From: Mastigias papua
Lineage: Eukaryota; Cnidaria; Scyphozoa; Rhizostomeae; Mastigiidae
Direction of reading: 5' to 3'
Length of the DNA: 64,000 nt
NCBI GenBank assembly: GCA_964019165.1
Contig: OZ025276.1
Span: 62,001 to 126,000 of the forward strand
How positions within the stretch are numbered: the stretch's first letter is position 1; each line of letters starts with the position of its first letter. Positions 32,301-40,689 of the stretch are shown here, piece after piece. Under the pieces are notes generated by a model. It searched no databases and was not told the origin of the DNA. It saw nothing but the letters and a program-made list of their open reading frames with translations. The position numbers were made by a program, and so were the translations under genes.

Positions 32301-33590
32301 CTAATTGCAGAGAAGATTTGGATTGTTGATGTTCAAAACCAAATGCAGAAAGAAGAAGGATTCAAACAGCTAGCCTTAAATTTAGGGATTGTTAAAGAAG
32401 GGGATGTTCTAAGATGCAAGGGTAGATTAGGAAACTCAGACTTATCAGTTGAAGCAAAAAGTCCAATTATCTTGCCAAAAGATCATAAACTTACAGAGTT
32501 AATTTGTCTTGAATGTCATAAAACTGTTCACCACAATGGCCTAAGAGCAACTTTAGCTAAACTTAGATCACAATATTGGGTGCCAAGAGGTAGACAATAC
32601 GTAAAGAAGCTATTAAGAGCATGCGGTAAATGTATAAGGGCAGAAGGAAAATCTTACCCTCCTGCACAAGTGGGAGGTCTACCAAGTTTTCGAGTAAGGG
32701 AAACCTTACCCTTCGCAAATGTTGGTGTTGATTTTGCAGGTCCTTTGTTTTATAAAGCTACTACAGGTGACATGAAGACATGTTACATCGTCCTGTTTGT
32801 TTGTTGTACATCAAGAGCTTTACATTTGGATCTTATAGAAGATCTCACGGGCCCAACATTCATTTGCAGCCTTAGACGCTTTTCAGCAAGAAGAGGTACA
32901 CCAGACATTATCAATTCAGATAATGCAAAGACGTTTAAATTTACTCGTAAGTTTTTAGACAAACTTTCATGTGATTATTCATTTCTATCTTTCCTTCAAA
33001 GTAAAAGAATACAATGGATTTTCAATTTAGAACGCTCGCCATGGTGGGGTGGTCATTTTGAAAGACTGGTAGGTAGTACTAAACGTTGTTTAAAGAAAGT
33101 TTTAGGTAATGCCAAATTAAAGTTTGATGAATTACTAACGGTTTTGATTGAAATTGAATGCACTCTGAACAACCGACCACTGACATATATTTATGATGAA
33201 GTTGATTGTCAGCCATTGACACCCTCTCATTTGATGTATGGAAGAAGGCTTATGAATCTCGCTGAAGGTGCAAATGGCGTTTCAAATGGCTTTGAAGAAG
33301 ATGAATCGAATCACACTAAGCGTTTTTTGTATTTAATGAAGAAACTTAACCATTTTTGGTCTCGTTGGAGACGTGAATATCTTGTAGATCTTCGAGAAAT
33401 GCACAAGAATAATGGAATCAAGGAATCAGACATAGCGATTGGCGATGTGGTACTCATCAAAGAAGACAATGTAAAGCGGGGTCAGTGGAAAATGGGCGTG
33501 GTCAACGACTTGATCAAAGGCAAAGATGGAATTACAAGAGGAGCAAAGGTACGCATAGTGAAAAACGGTAAGCCAGAAATTTTAAACTGA
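29199..33590 (+). CDS. BEL/Pao Pol polyprotein
   Basis: About 1463 residues in the -1 frame relative to gag; the ATG at 29199 is probably not the real start because the overlap suggests translation from gag. Domains in order: zinc knuckles (CVYCGEEHDEVNC, CLCCLKKGHLAFVC, CKFCKQNHHSSIC); aspartic protease with LFDTGSHKTF (Asp codon 29757) and a DUF1758-like continuation; RT with RVVFDASAKEK and FYVDDLVCGG; RNase H/peptidase A17-like region with LHGFTDASKKAY and IPRLELMSAR; integrase zinc finger (ECHKTVHHNG ... CGKCIRAEG) and core (VGVDFAGPLF, DNAKTF, WWGGHFERLV); and a C-terminal DUF5641-like part ending KVRIVKNGKPEILN. No lesions were seen. Confidence 0.93.
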   Translation: MGHRRNADRLQKRIGYQGAKSVNLQEFHQSKREETRPRPQGKAHSLSSASALYLGHQNENKQGKRSGCVYCGEEHDEVNCGKVKNIEERKKVILRSGRCLCCLKKGHLAFVCKSKVVCKFCKQNHHSSICLRNVVDKVLPSASMPPALISTTSCAKNVESGGRAALQTAQALVVNKDHKVRARVLFDTGSHKTFVTQRVADNLSIVPVRQECLAIRTFGSGKVKESTRDVVELKLMPLNGEKSAMTINAFVVPHISEICNVHPEIVKYEHPHLTNIWFSDVCPSQDLLAVDILVGIDFFHLFQEDKVVRGKHDEPVAVKTKIGWVLSGPLNGKKFISSEHINVDFILSNQTSCHLVAETKMDQEIHKLWDLETLGIKESNEVYDDLLDNVSFTGERYSVKLPWKLGHKALPSNFALSLSRLKGQIKKLKKDPDILQTYDQTIQDQLEQGIIEKVTELEVPAKQHFLPHHAVIRTDAETTKVRVVFDASAKEKKTGTSLNDCLHVGPPLTPLLFDILVRFREHKIPIIADIEKAFLNVEIDPLDRDFLRFLWMKNLDDPDSDVDIFRFNRVVFGVNCSPFLLNAVIRYHLNKYKQQDPDFNSKLANNFYVDDLVCGGNTISEAKQLFVKSKERMREGGFNLRKWKTSNMELQKEFQKEEPLNENESEETYAKETLGGASQEGKTKVLGIQWDRAADEFVFELKNFGKQEDSSSKVTKRIILSSLANLFDPLGIVSPLTVNAKVLFQELCHKKVGWDDELPEEQRLKWEKLVNDFQTVGVISLPRCLYDNGAGCVRNCTLHGFTDASKKAYCSIVYLVFETDEGIFSNLICAKTRVAPLKELSIPRLELMSARILATLMNVVKNALSLQVEIQQCRYWLDSKTALFWINNSGNWKQFVQHRVDEILKLSDKANWGHCAGVCNPADLGSRGVLATTLKESRIWWHGPHWLSLEQSHWPTELLLETTDVDTERKKSTIVMKVSQEATLGMSNLVDISRFSSLDCLLKVTCWVLRFIANLKAKKKNEKLALGEIEASELLIAEKIWIVDVQNQMQKEEGFKQLALNLGIVKEGDVLRCKGRLGNSDLSVEAKSPIILPKDHKLTELICLECHKTVHHNGLRATLAKLRSQYWVPRGRQYVKKLLRACGKCIRAEGKSYPPAQVGGLPSFRVRETLPFANVGVDFAGPLFYKATTGDMKTCYIVLFVCCTSRALHLDLIEDLTGPTFICSLRRFSARRGTPDIINSDNAKTFKFTRKFLDKLSCDYSFLSFLQSKRIQWIFNLERSPWWGGHFERLVGSTKRCLKKVLGNAKLKFDELLTVLIEIECTLNNRPLTYIYDEVDCQPLTPSHLMYGRRLMNLAEGANGVSNGFEEDESNHTKRFLYLMKKLNHFWSRWRREYLVDLREMHKNNGIKESDIAIGDVVLIKEDNVKRGQWKMGVVNDLIKGKDGITRGAKVRIVKNGKPEILN

Positions 33591-33807
33591 CCTTGTCAGA
33601 AATTATATCCACTTGAGGTTCAAAGTCATTGTCAAAAAGAGTGTGAAAAGGTGAATGAAGTTAAGGAAGTGGGGACAGGTGAAGAGCACGGGGAAAAGGA
33701 GAATGGCGAAGCGCAATCCGCACGTAGGCCTAAGCGTGTTGCAGCTATGGACGCGCAATGGAAAACGCGTTTAGTTCTTGACTCCATATGAGTCAAGGGG
33801 GGGAATG

Positions 33808-34258
33808 TGTTGGGATTTCCATTGCAGCTATTAACGCGCCTTCATAGTGGCATCTTTATATAAACGTATTTCTTATTAACGTAGATATATGAATGACTAG
33901 TTGTTTTGATAGAATTGCCCACAGCGGTATCGTTTATGACTCGTATCTTATGAAATTTATGGAAGTAACTGACTAATGCTTAACGTCAAACCTAGTCATA
34001 GTTATGTTGTTTTTGCTTGCTTATTTGTTAAAAGAGCATCCTGTTATTCTCGTTTTTGATTTGTTGATATTTTGGTAGTTCCTTGTAGAAATAAATAAAA
34101 ACAGGGACTTCATTAATTAGAGTGGAATCGAAATCAGACTAGAAATCGAATGTTAGAAATGAGATGACAGAATGCAAGTTGGTTGAATTTTTATGAGTTC
34201 ATCTTCAGATACTTCAACATCCGAAGAATTAGCCTCTAAGGAGTTTATAGTCGTAACA
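33808..34258 (+). repeat. BEL/Pao 3' LTR
   Basis: 451 bases, preceded by the polypurine tract and followed by the second TSD copy ATCCT (34259-34263). Confidence 0.93.
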
Positions 34259-34449
34259 ATCCTCTCGTGATCCTATGCGAGCTTTTTCATCCATGCTCAC
34301 CGACAATGCGGACCATGCAGCTTTCATGGGGGCACTGCGGTAGTCTTTCCAAGGCTAATATGCAACTTTTGACCTGGGGCTAGGGGAGCCCGCGTGTAGC
34401 GGGCTATCAATACTAAGCTAGTTCTAATATAAGAAGCCACCTTGACTAG

Positions 34450-35336
34450 TTGATTACCTTATCTGCCCAATCTACTCTAAACCCTGACATAATAGGAGTT
34501 TCTGACACATGGGACTCTAATAAGCAACCTATATACAATAATGTTTTTATACCAGGTTATACATTTTATAAAACACCTTCATCAAGTCAAAATGGAGGTG
34601 TTGGCCTATATACTAAGTCAACGCTTAACTCAACCCCAAGGTACGATCTAAGTTGCAATACAGCTGACTTTGAAACTGTTTGGGTTGAGATTGATAATAA
34701 AATTGACAAAAATATGTTATTTTGCTGTGTATATAGACATCCTGACACAGATATAGAAAATCTCACAGAACATTTCCATTATATCCTTTCGAGTATATCT
34801 AATAGTAAACTAATCTTTATATTGGGTGACTTTAACAATTTGCTGAACTGTGACTCTCATTCTCCATTAAAAGAATTTATTAACACTTTTTACTCTCACA
34901 ACTTGTTACCCTGCATCCATCATTCTGTCGAATTTCTGAAAATTCAGAATCAATTATTGATAATATATTTACAAATGCTTTTGATTCTAGTATAACTTGT
35001 GGAAATATCTTAACACAAATTACAGACCACTTTCCTCAATTTTTGATCCTAAGAAATACAAAAGTTGCCTATAATAACTCCCAGTTATTAAAACAGTCCA
35101 AATTCACTGAAGATAGTTATATAGAAGATTTTCATCAAACTGATTTCACATATCTAGAAGATGATAACATAGATGTTACTTCCAAGTTTGACAGATTTCT
35201 AATAGATTTAAACAAATCTATTAGAAATCTGACTAACAATCATGCACCAGTGAAACGGCGCACCAGGAAAGAAAGGAAACTTGTAACAAAACCATGGATT
35301 GATGGTAGAATTAAACAAATGATGAGACTCAGAGAT
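34450..35336 (+). pseudogene. LINE C ORF2 AP-endonuclease, frameshifted
   Basis: Two open stretches (34450-34995 and 35043-35336 in the next frame) encode the endonuclease. The Glu motif is SDT in DIIGVSDTWD (usually SET), a changed position. GDFNNLL and the catalytic TDHFPQF are present. The shared product would end in a linker cut by the Harbinger element. No start codon or PHD finger is kept; those parts are missing at the palindrome border. Confidence 0.7.
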
Positions 35337-35612
35337 AAAGGCTGCGGTCACACTATACTTTTTAAAGCATCCTTATTGCTAATCCGTATATGTTCTTAAA
35401 TCATGCAAACCAGTCACATACGATTTGTTGCAAGGATGCTTAATCAAATGTAAATTGATAACATGCAGTGTTCATTGAAGGTTTGCTAATGACGACATTT
35501 GTCGGCATGTGTATGCACATTGATAACACGCAGAGTACATTTCCCGCCAATGCCCCTCTAGTAAGCTTCCATATTTGCGCCAATTTGAAATGTTTCTTTA
35601 TTTGTTATCATA

Positions 35613-36893
35613 ATGGAGTTCGAATCATCTATCTTGTTCCTCGCCATGGTTTATCGATTTATTGCATATTCAAGAGCATCAGCTATTAGGAAAAGACAGA
35701 TCATGGCAAAGAGAGCTTTTTTATTGGCCAGAGCACGAAGGAACCATGTCATTTTATCAATGAGCAGCTGCCATGCTTTTTGGGTTTTAAAGGAAGCAAA
35801 TTTACTTCAAAAAGCAAAGCGGGTTTGGTCAAGTGAAAGGCCTCAGCTATGGTTCGATAGACTATGGGGTAATGTAGAGTTTGATACCTTCGATGATTAT
35901 TGGAAACAAGAGTTTCGCTTTTCTAAACGTTCATTCAATGATATTTTACATATTGTTGCTGGCGATATGGTAAAAAGCGACACTAACTTTAGAAAGGCAA
36001 TTACGATCCAAAAACGTGTGGCTATTGTGCTATGGAGACTTTCGACAGGAAACAGTTTTAGATCAACTGCTGCTGTTTTTGGTGTTGGAAAATCTAGCGC
36101 AGTTTATATCACCAAACAGTTTTGTAATTGTATTTCGAAACGAGCATGCAATTTCATAAAGTTTCCCAGAAATGAGAGAGAAACTTCGATAGCTTTGGAA
36201 AAAGTGTCAGAGATATGTAGAATCCCACAAGTTATAGGAGCGATTGATGCCACACATGTAGAAATCGTTGCACCTGAAAATGCACCTATTGACTACTTCT
36301 GCAGAAAGCAGAAGTTCACAATAAATACGCAAGCTGTAGTGGATGGAAAATTGAAATTTATGGATGTTTCAACAGGCTTTCCAGGCAGCATTCACGATGC
36401 AAGGGTTTTACGTGCTAGTTCACTTTATCATACAGCAGAAAGGGGCGATATTTTGAATAGGCCACTTGCATATATAGCTAATCAGCCAGTAAAACCCTTC
36501 ATTATTGGCGACGGTGCATATCCCCTCTGCAGCTGGCTTTTAAAACTGTACTCTGATAATGGCACATTGAGGAGATCGGAAATAAAATACAACAGAACTC
36601 TTTCTTCTGCTAGGTCCATTGTGGAGAGAGCGTTTGGGATTTTGAAAGCACGTTGGAGATGCCTATTAAAAAGGCTTGATAATAGAACCAGCAACGTTGT
36701 AGATATAATAATAACTTGTTGTGTCCTTCATAATATATGTGAAGAAAATGGGGATGAAGTGGAAGACGAAGAAGTCATTGCGCGTGTTATTGAACGTGAG
36801 CAACAAGGCAACGTAGCAATAAATGAAGATGCTGTTGAAAACAATGGTGCAAATCTTCGTACATTGATAAAAAATTTTCTAAGAAACAATTGA
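35613..36893 (+). CDS. PIF/Harbinger transposase (HARBI1-like, DDE_Tnp_4)
   Basis: The 426-residue frame starts at ATG 35613 inside the left end of the element. An N-terminal basic helix region (RKRQIMAKRAFLLARARRNH) is followed by a helix-turn-helix-like stretch (VAIVLWRLSTGNSFRSTAAV ... GVGKSSAVYI). The DDE nuclease comes next: VIGAIDATHVEI (first Asp), FIIGDGAYPLC (second Asp) and ARSIVERAFGILKARWRCLL (Glu), all intact. GFPGSIHDARVL is the usual block between the first and second Asp. The enzyme cuts at the TIRs with the Myb-like partner encoded convergently at 37284-38210. The C-terminus is acidic. Length is normal for the family (350-450). Confidence 0.93.
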   Translation: MEFESSILFLAMVYRFIAYSRASAIRKRQIMAKRAFLLARARRNHVILSMSSCHAFWVLKEANLLQKAKRVWSSERPQLWFDRLWGNVEFDTFDDYWKQEFRFSKRSFNDILHIVAGDMVKSDTNFRKAITIQKRVAIVLWRLSTGNSFRSTAAVFGVGKSSAVYITKQFCNCISKRACNFIKFPRNERETSIALEKVSEICRIPQVIGAIDATHVEIVAPENAPIDYFCRKQKFTINTQAVVDGKLKFMDVSTGFPGSIHDARVLRASSLYHTAERGDILNRPLAYIANQPVKPFIIGDGAYPLCSWLLKLYSDNGTLRRSEIKYNRTLSSARSIVERAFGILKARWRCLLKRLDNRTSNVVDIIITCCVLHNICEENGDEVEDEEVIARVIEREQQGNVAINEDAVENNGANLRTLIKNFLRNN

Positions 36894-37283
36894 ATTTAAA
36901 AGAATCATATGTAAAGGAGCAGTCATAAATTATTGCAGGAATCTGAAAATCCTTAATATAATTTTATTAAGGTCTGAAATTTTAAGAAGACATTGGGCTA
37001 AGGTCTGAAAACAAATATACTAACTTTTTATTCTTTTGGAAATATTTTTGAAATTATTAGGGTGCCATTGGTAGATTTCAGCTTCATTATCTATCAGTTT
37101 TCCTGAAATCTAGGATGCGGGGGTCTAAATGTTTTTACTGATATCCTCATAATGCTTCCATCCCTCCCTGCTATTAATAGTGACTGCTTCCTAAGTTAGT
37201 AACATATATCTATAATCGTAATAACTAAGTAACTAAGTAAAAGTTTTATAAGAAAATGACATCGTAGCTGATTGTAGTAAACA

Positions 37284-38210
37284 TTACTTTTTAGCCAAAA
37301 GGGTTGCCAACTGCATGAAAAACTCTCTATCTCGTTCTTTTTCTTCAATGGCTGCTTTTCTCTGCTGTTCTTCCAGTTGCACCACAAACTCTCTATTCCT
37401 CTGATCTGATTCCTTTAATGCTTCCATCTGACTTTCTTGCATCTCCAGAAATTTATCTTTGAAGTTCTCGTTGACTGTTTTTGCCTTTTCACCATTTTTT
37501 CCTGTACAGCTCATTCTTTTTTTCCTCTTCTTATTACCATTATTATCAGCATCATCATTACTTTCATCCTCATCGCAAACTTCATCAGCATAATGATCAA
37601 CGCGCCTATCATCAGTTCTATTGCCTTCTTGATTTAGTTCCTCTACCAATTCCACATCCTCTGCCCCCCTTTCTACCACAACTCTATCTTCACAAGATGT
37701 ATCCCTCACAACAGCTACCCAAACTTCTCTCACTAAATCCAATTCAACGATTGGCCTGCATGACAAAATTTCATCAAAATCCTCAAAGAATGGAGGAAAC
37801 TCTGGAGCTGCACCGCTCTTTCTATTGTTCTCCTTTGCTTTTTTATATGCATCTTTTAAATTTGAAAGTTTCTTCTTGGCTTGGTCGACAGTTTTATCCG
37901 GCCCGTTTTTATTTACATTACTTATACTTTGTAACCATGCCTGTCTATTTCGACTGCTTTCCAGCTCTGTAACGTTATCCTTCCATTCTTTTATAAGGCT
38001 TCTTGTTTGCCTCTCGGACCAGCGACAATTTTTACCCTCTTTCTCCTTTTTCCCATTGCTTGACTCGAGCGCATTCCCTGGATTCACTACCAAACGTTCA
38101 TTTTGATAACGTTCAAATTCCATTTGCTGCATGTACATTCTATACTGAAACGAATGCGGTGGATAGTTGTTTTCCCGAGAACTGCCTGGAAAACTGTAAG
38201 GGTACGACAT
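37284..38210 (-). CDS. Harbinger Myb/SANT-like DNA-binding protein
   Basis: A 308-residue minus-strand frame. After a Tyr/Gln-rich N-terminus comes a Myb/SANT-like trihelix domain at about 60-150: CRWSERQTRSLIKEWKDNVT, then RQAWLQSISNVN and AKKKLSNLKDAYKKAKENNR, and PPFFEDFDEIL. An acidic middle, a basic patch (NKKRKKRMS, a likely nuclear signal) and a long C-terminal coiled coil (EEQQRKAAIEEKERDREFFM) follow. In PIF/Harbinger elements this second protein binds the ends and brings the transposase to the nucleus. It is convergent with the transposase, with about 390 bases between the stop codons. No lesions were seen. Confidence 0.88.
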   Translation of the reverse strand: MSYPYSFPGSSRENNYPPHSFQYRMYMQQMEFERYQNERLVVNPGNALESSNGKKEKEGKNCRWSERQTRSLIKEWKDNVTELESSRNRQAWLQSISNVNKNGPDKTVDQAKKKLSNLKDAYKKAKENNRKSGAAPEFPPFFEDFDEILSCRPIVELDLVREVWVAVVRDTSCEDRVVVERGAEDVELVEELNQEGNRTDDRRVDHYADEVCDEDESNDDADNNGNKKRKKRMSCTGKNGEKAKTVNENFKDKFLEMQESQMEALKESDQRNREFVVQLEEQQRKAAIEEKERDREFFMQLATLLAKK

Positions 38211-38547
38211 GTTTGAACAATACTTTGACTTTTGCTTCTTTAGAGTGCTCAGTGAAAGTTTGCTAATGAAAAAATTTTTCGTCGCGTGTATTTCATTTCA
38301 TGCCAACCCCAAGGAAATGTCAGAACATGGTCAGAAGTAGGAAACAGAGCAGCATGGATTTATTTATTTAGAACGCTTAACAGGTAATTAGATTGGTTTT
38401 GGGAGGCTACAGAGCATCCTTGCGGATTAAAGGAATTTGCTTTGAGAATCCCAAAAGCCAACTAAATTCCAGAAATATTTAGCAAGGAGATTAGCACAAC
38501 ACCTGTGAAGAAAGCATGCTTAAAAGTCTAGTGTGACCGCGGCCAAA

Positions 38548-38725
38548 GCTCTTCGTAAACTGAAATTAAATAACACCGAGAATAATGTATGTTTGTATAA
38601 AAAACTCAGGAATCGTGTTTCCATTGAACTCAAGCAAAGCAAAGCCAAATACTACTATAACTAATTTTCAGAAAACATTAAAAATATTAAAAAGGTCTGG
38701 TCAGGCATAAAAACAGTTATTAGAT
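38548..38725 (+). pseudogene. LINE C: linker continued after the Harbinger insertion
   Basis: The reading frame is in phase with the LINE part left of the Harbinger element once one AAA is removed: ALRKLKLNNTENN, then YKKLRNRVSIELKQSKAKYY, an in-frame stop at about 38661, FSENIKNIKKVWSGIKTVIR. This corresponds to residues leading into the RT of LINE A. Similarity ends near 38725. Confidence 0.75.
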
Positions 38726-38845
38726 AGTTTCCGATCGACAACGCAACAAGAACGGGAACGTTAGCGAGATCTGGAACTAGCCGGTCCTGCACTTGGTCTT
38801 GCCAACAAGGATTTTTCTTTTACGATTCACGACCACGATGCAAAC

Positions 38846-39900
38846 TTGGCACCAAAATCAAAGAAGGGGGAAATGGAGAATGTGTTATACGTGCTGCATG
38901 AGGATAATGATAGTGATGACAAGGAACTTCTTCTCTTAATGCCAAATCACCGTAGAAATTTACATGCTGGCCTACCGTATTTTGCATATGCTAGATTCAA
39001 TATTGTCGAACTGCGCGAAGACGAATGTCAAGTGGAATAAGAGGACATTTTCCGACTTACTGCTGCTTTACAGCTATCTGAGAAGTTCACCTGCGAAAAT
39101 GGTGTGGTTTTAGATACTATTGAAGGCTGTGCATTGCGTTGAAAAGATTGCATATCCTTGCAGGTATGTTGATCTTGTCCCTCGATTTGGTAGGCCTGTA
39201 TCACAGCTCTCCATGGTCACACTTATTGTTGTAGACCATATCTATGACACATTTGCCCACCTCCTTACTATCTTGGACCAGCCATGGTTGTCACAAAATA
39301 ATGCGCAGCTGTTTGTAGCTGCTTTGTGGATGGAACAGTTAGGTCTGTTTGTAGACATAGACAGCATCAAAGAGCAGTGTACAATGGCCACAAAAGGGTG
39401 CCTGCATTGACATTCCTATTGTTGGTTACACCAAATGGATTAACCGTTTTCGGCCTGTGGAAGGTAGGTGTCCTGATAGTGCCATACTTGCAATGTCTGG
39501 GCTATTAGAGCAACTGGAGCAGCACTCATTCAGGCCAGATGGCCAACCTTTATGCATCTATGGGGATCCAGCCTATCCACATAGAGTACATCTTCAATAC
39601 CCCTTTGCACGAAGGCCAGACCTTACTGCTGATGAACAAGCCTTCAATCAGTCAATGAGCAAGGTTCGCATTTGTGTAGAGTGGGTATCTGGAGATATTG
39701 TGCATTACTTTAAATGTACAAATTACAAAAAGGATCTCAAGGTTGGCCTAAGTGCTGTTGGCAAGATCTATGTTGTCTGTGCCTTGCTCAGAAATGCTCT
39801 TAACATGCCTGTATGGAAACAACACGTCAGCTTTTTTCAATGTTCCACCACCAGCCCTAGAAGATTACTTCAGGTGAATGATGTGAACCAGCTGTGTTGA
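38846..39900 (+). pseudogene. Second HARBI1-like (DDE_Tnp_4) transposase, decayed
   Basis: Recognisable order: LPYFAYARFNIVELREDECQ; after a stop, EDIFRLTAALQLSEKFTCEN; after a frame change, PCRYVDLVPRFGRPVSQLSM, then LTILDQPWLSQNNAQLF. A deletion of about 20 bases removes the start of CWGFIDGT relative to the fragment at 12600. In the next frame RSVCRHRQHQRAVYNGHKRV follows. Another shift leads to EGRCPDSAIL, CIYGDPAYPHRVHL (second Asp) and SKVRICVEWVSGDIVHYFK (Glu). The stop is at 39900. The three catalytic positions can be traced but the frame is broken at least four times. The convergent Myb-like relic at 40690-41450 is a possible partner. Confidence 0.8.
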
Positions 39901-39915
39901 AAGCTAGTAGAAAAC

Positions 39916-40138
39916 CAGTTTTTTTGAAAACTACCCTGAACAGTTTTGTTTGAAAACTACTCTGGACAGTTTTTTTTTGACAACTATCCAAAACAGTTTT
40001 TTTGAAAACTACCAAAAGCAGTTTTTTTGACAATTACCAAAAATAGTTTTTTTGAAAACTACCAAAAATAGTTTTTTGAAAACTACCCAAAACAGTTTTT
40101 TGAAAACTACCAACAACAGTTTTTTTTTGAAAACTACT
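39916..40138. repeat. Minisatellite, unit about 25-28 bases, about nine copies
   Basis: Consensus unit is AGTTTTTTTGAAAACTACCA plus a short A-rich end, repeated about nine times with small length changes in the T-run. Each unit has a small inverted repeat (AGTTTT...GAAAACT). It starts 16 bases after the stop of the decayed transposase. Confidence 0.85.
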
Positions 40139-40680
40139 AAATCTACCAAGGTTGTAAGCTGCCTACTGCACATGATGAAGTCCATAATTACTTTTCACTG
40201 CTTGGTAATGGGTTGTAAGCATAAGAAAGCTCAAAATATGTAAATACTACAACTATTTATATTAAATGTTACCATACCATAGTCCACATTCAAAAATGGT
40301 AAGCCTGCATTATAGACATATATATTACTCTTTTCTCTTAATATGATAAAAGTAGTTCAAAATATAAGCCATACAAAAAGAAGGAACTCATCCTGCCTGC
40401 TTTAGCTCTAGACTGGCTTCATATTGTCCATTGATTTAGTGATTTGTATTATTGGAGAATGTTTAAAAATTAGGCAAATTGTATCATATATAAAAATCCT
40501 TTTAGTTGAAAGTACTATGAATCAAAAGTTTTGTAATGATATTATAATAAAGCAGTCAATTTGCCAATCGGGGAGAGTAGTCTAGCACATGATGTCAAAC
40601 TACACAAGTCCCATATTTGGAAGCTATGGCTAAGTTACATATGAGGGCCATTCCACCAATTTCATATTAAATTATTCCTT
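40139..40680. other. Non-coding, AT-rich
   Basis: No gene or repeat is recognised. Confidence 0.5.
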
Positions 40681-40689
40681 CTTTTGCAA

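Larger units (their letters stand above)
27831..34258 (+). mobile_element. BEL/Pao LTR retrotransposon inserted in the palindrome
   Basis: Two 451-bp LTRs (27831-28281, 33808-34258) begin TGTTGGG and end TAACA. I count about six differences between them by eye, roughly 98.7% identity. The 5-bp TSD ATCCT is at 27826-27830 and 34259-34263. A primer site TGGTCCACCG starts at 28284 and a G-rich polypurine tract (CAAGGGGGGGA) sits just before the 3' LTR. Gag and Pol frames are long and overlap. The Pol frame has all main domains without stops, so this copy is young and nearly intact. Confidence 0.95.
27395..34421. mobile_element. Palindromic (foldback) element split by a BEL/Pao insertion
   Basis: Arms of 286 bases are inverted copies: 27395-27680 pairs with 27703-27830 plus 34264-34421, around a 22-base spacer (27681-27702). 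Without the BEL element and one TSD copy the element is about 594 bases and folds almost end to end. Both ends read CTAG next to a short hairpin (GCCCGC, 5 bases, GCGGGC), and reading outward both ends run hairpin ... ACTAAGCTAG followed by T. That resembles a Helitron 3' terminus present twice in opposite orientation. No coding capacity. How such a palindrome moves is unknown. Confidence 0.85.
35340..38544. mobile_element. PIF/Harbinger DNA transposon, apparently intact
   Basis: The 3205-bp element has inverted ends: GGCTGCGGTCACACTATACTTTT at the left and, on the other strand, GGCCGCGGTCACACTAGACTTTT at the right. A 3-bp direct repeat AAA flanks it (35337-35339, 38545-38547). It carries a transposase (plus strand) and a Myb/SANT-like gene (minus strand), the standard two-gene plan of PIF/Harbinger in which both proteins are needed. 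Both genes are open throughout. It interrupts LINE C at a Lys codon; taking out the element and one AAA restores the LINE frame. Confidence 0.93.
34423..38725 (+). mobile_element. LINE C: endonuclease to RT-linker fragment, split by Harbinger
   Basis: The piece starts at the palindrome boundary with NIRSHL, the first strand of the AP endonuclease, then DIIGVSDTWD, GGVGLYTKS, CCVYRHPDTD, FILGDFNNLL and ITDHFPQF. A frame change lies near 34945 and a stop near 34447. The linker PWIDGRIKQMMRLRDK reaches the Harbinger insertion at 35339 and resumes in frame at 38548 with ALRKLKLNN ... KQSKAKYYYN, a stop, and VWSGIKTVIR. It ends at about 38725, before the RT. It belongs with LINE A by motif (KTWSGIKKII there). 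This is debris without coding function. Confidence 0.8.

Noticed and set aside
37481..38106. Plus-strand frames of 93-163 codons opposite the Harbinger Myb-like gene
   Set aside because: They are antisense shadows of a well-supported minus-strand protein.
39916..40138. Regular repeats resembling a CRISPR array
   Set aside because: Units run on without unique spacers, the T-runs vary, and the context is eukaryotic. It is a minisatellite.
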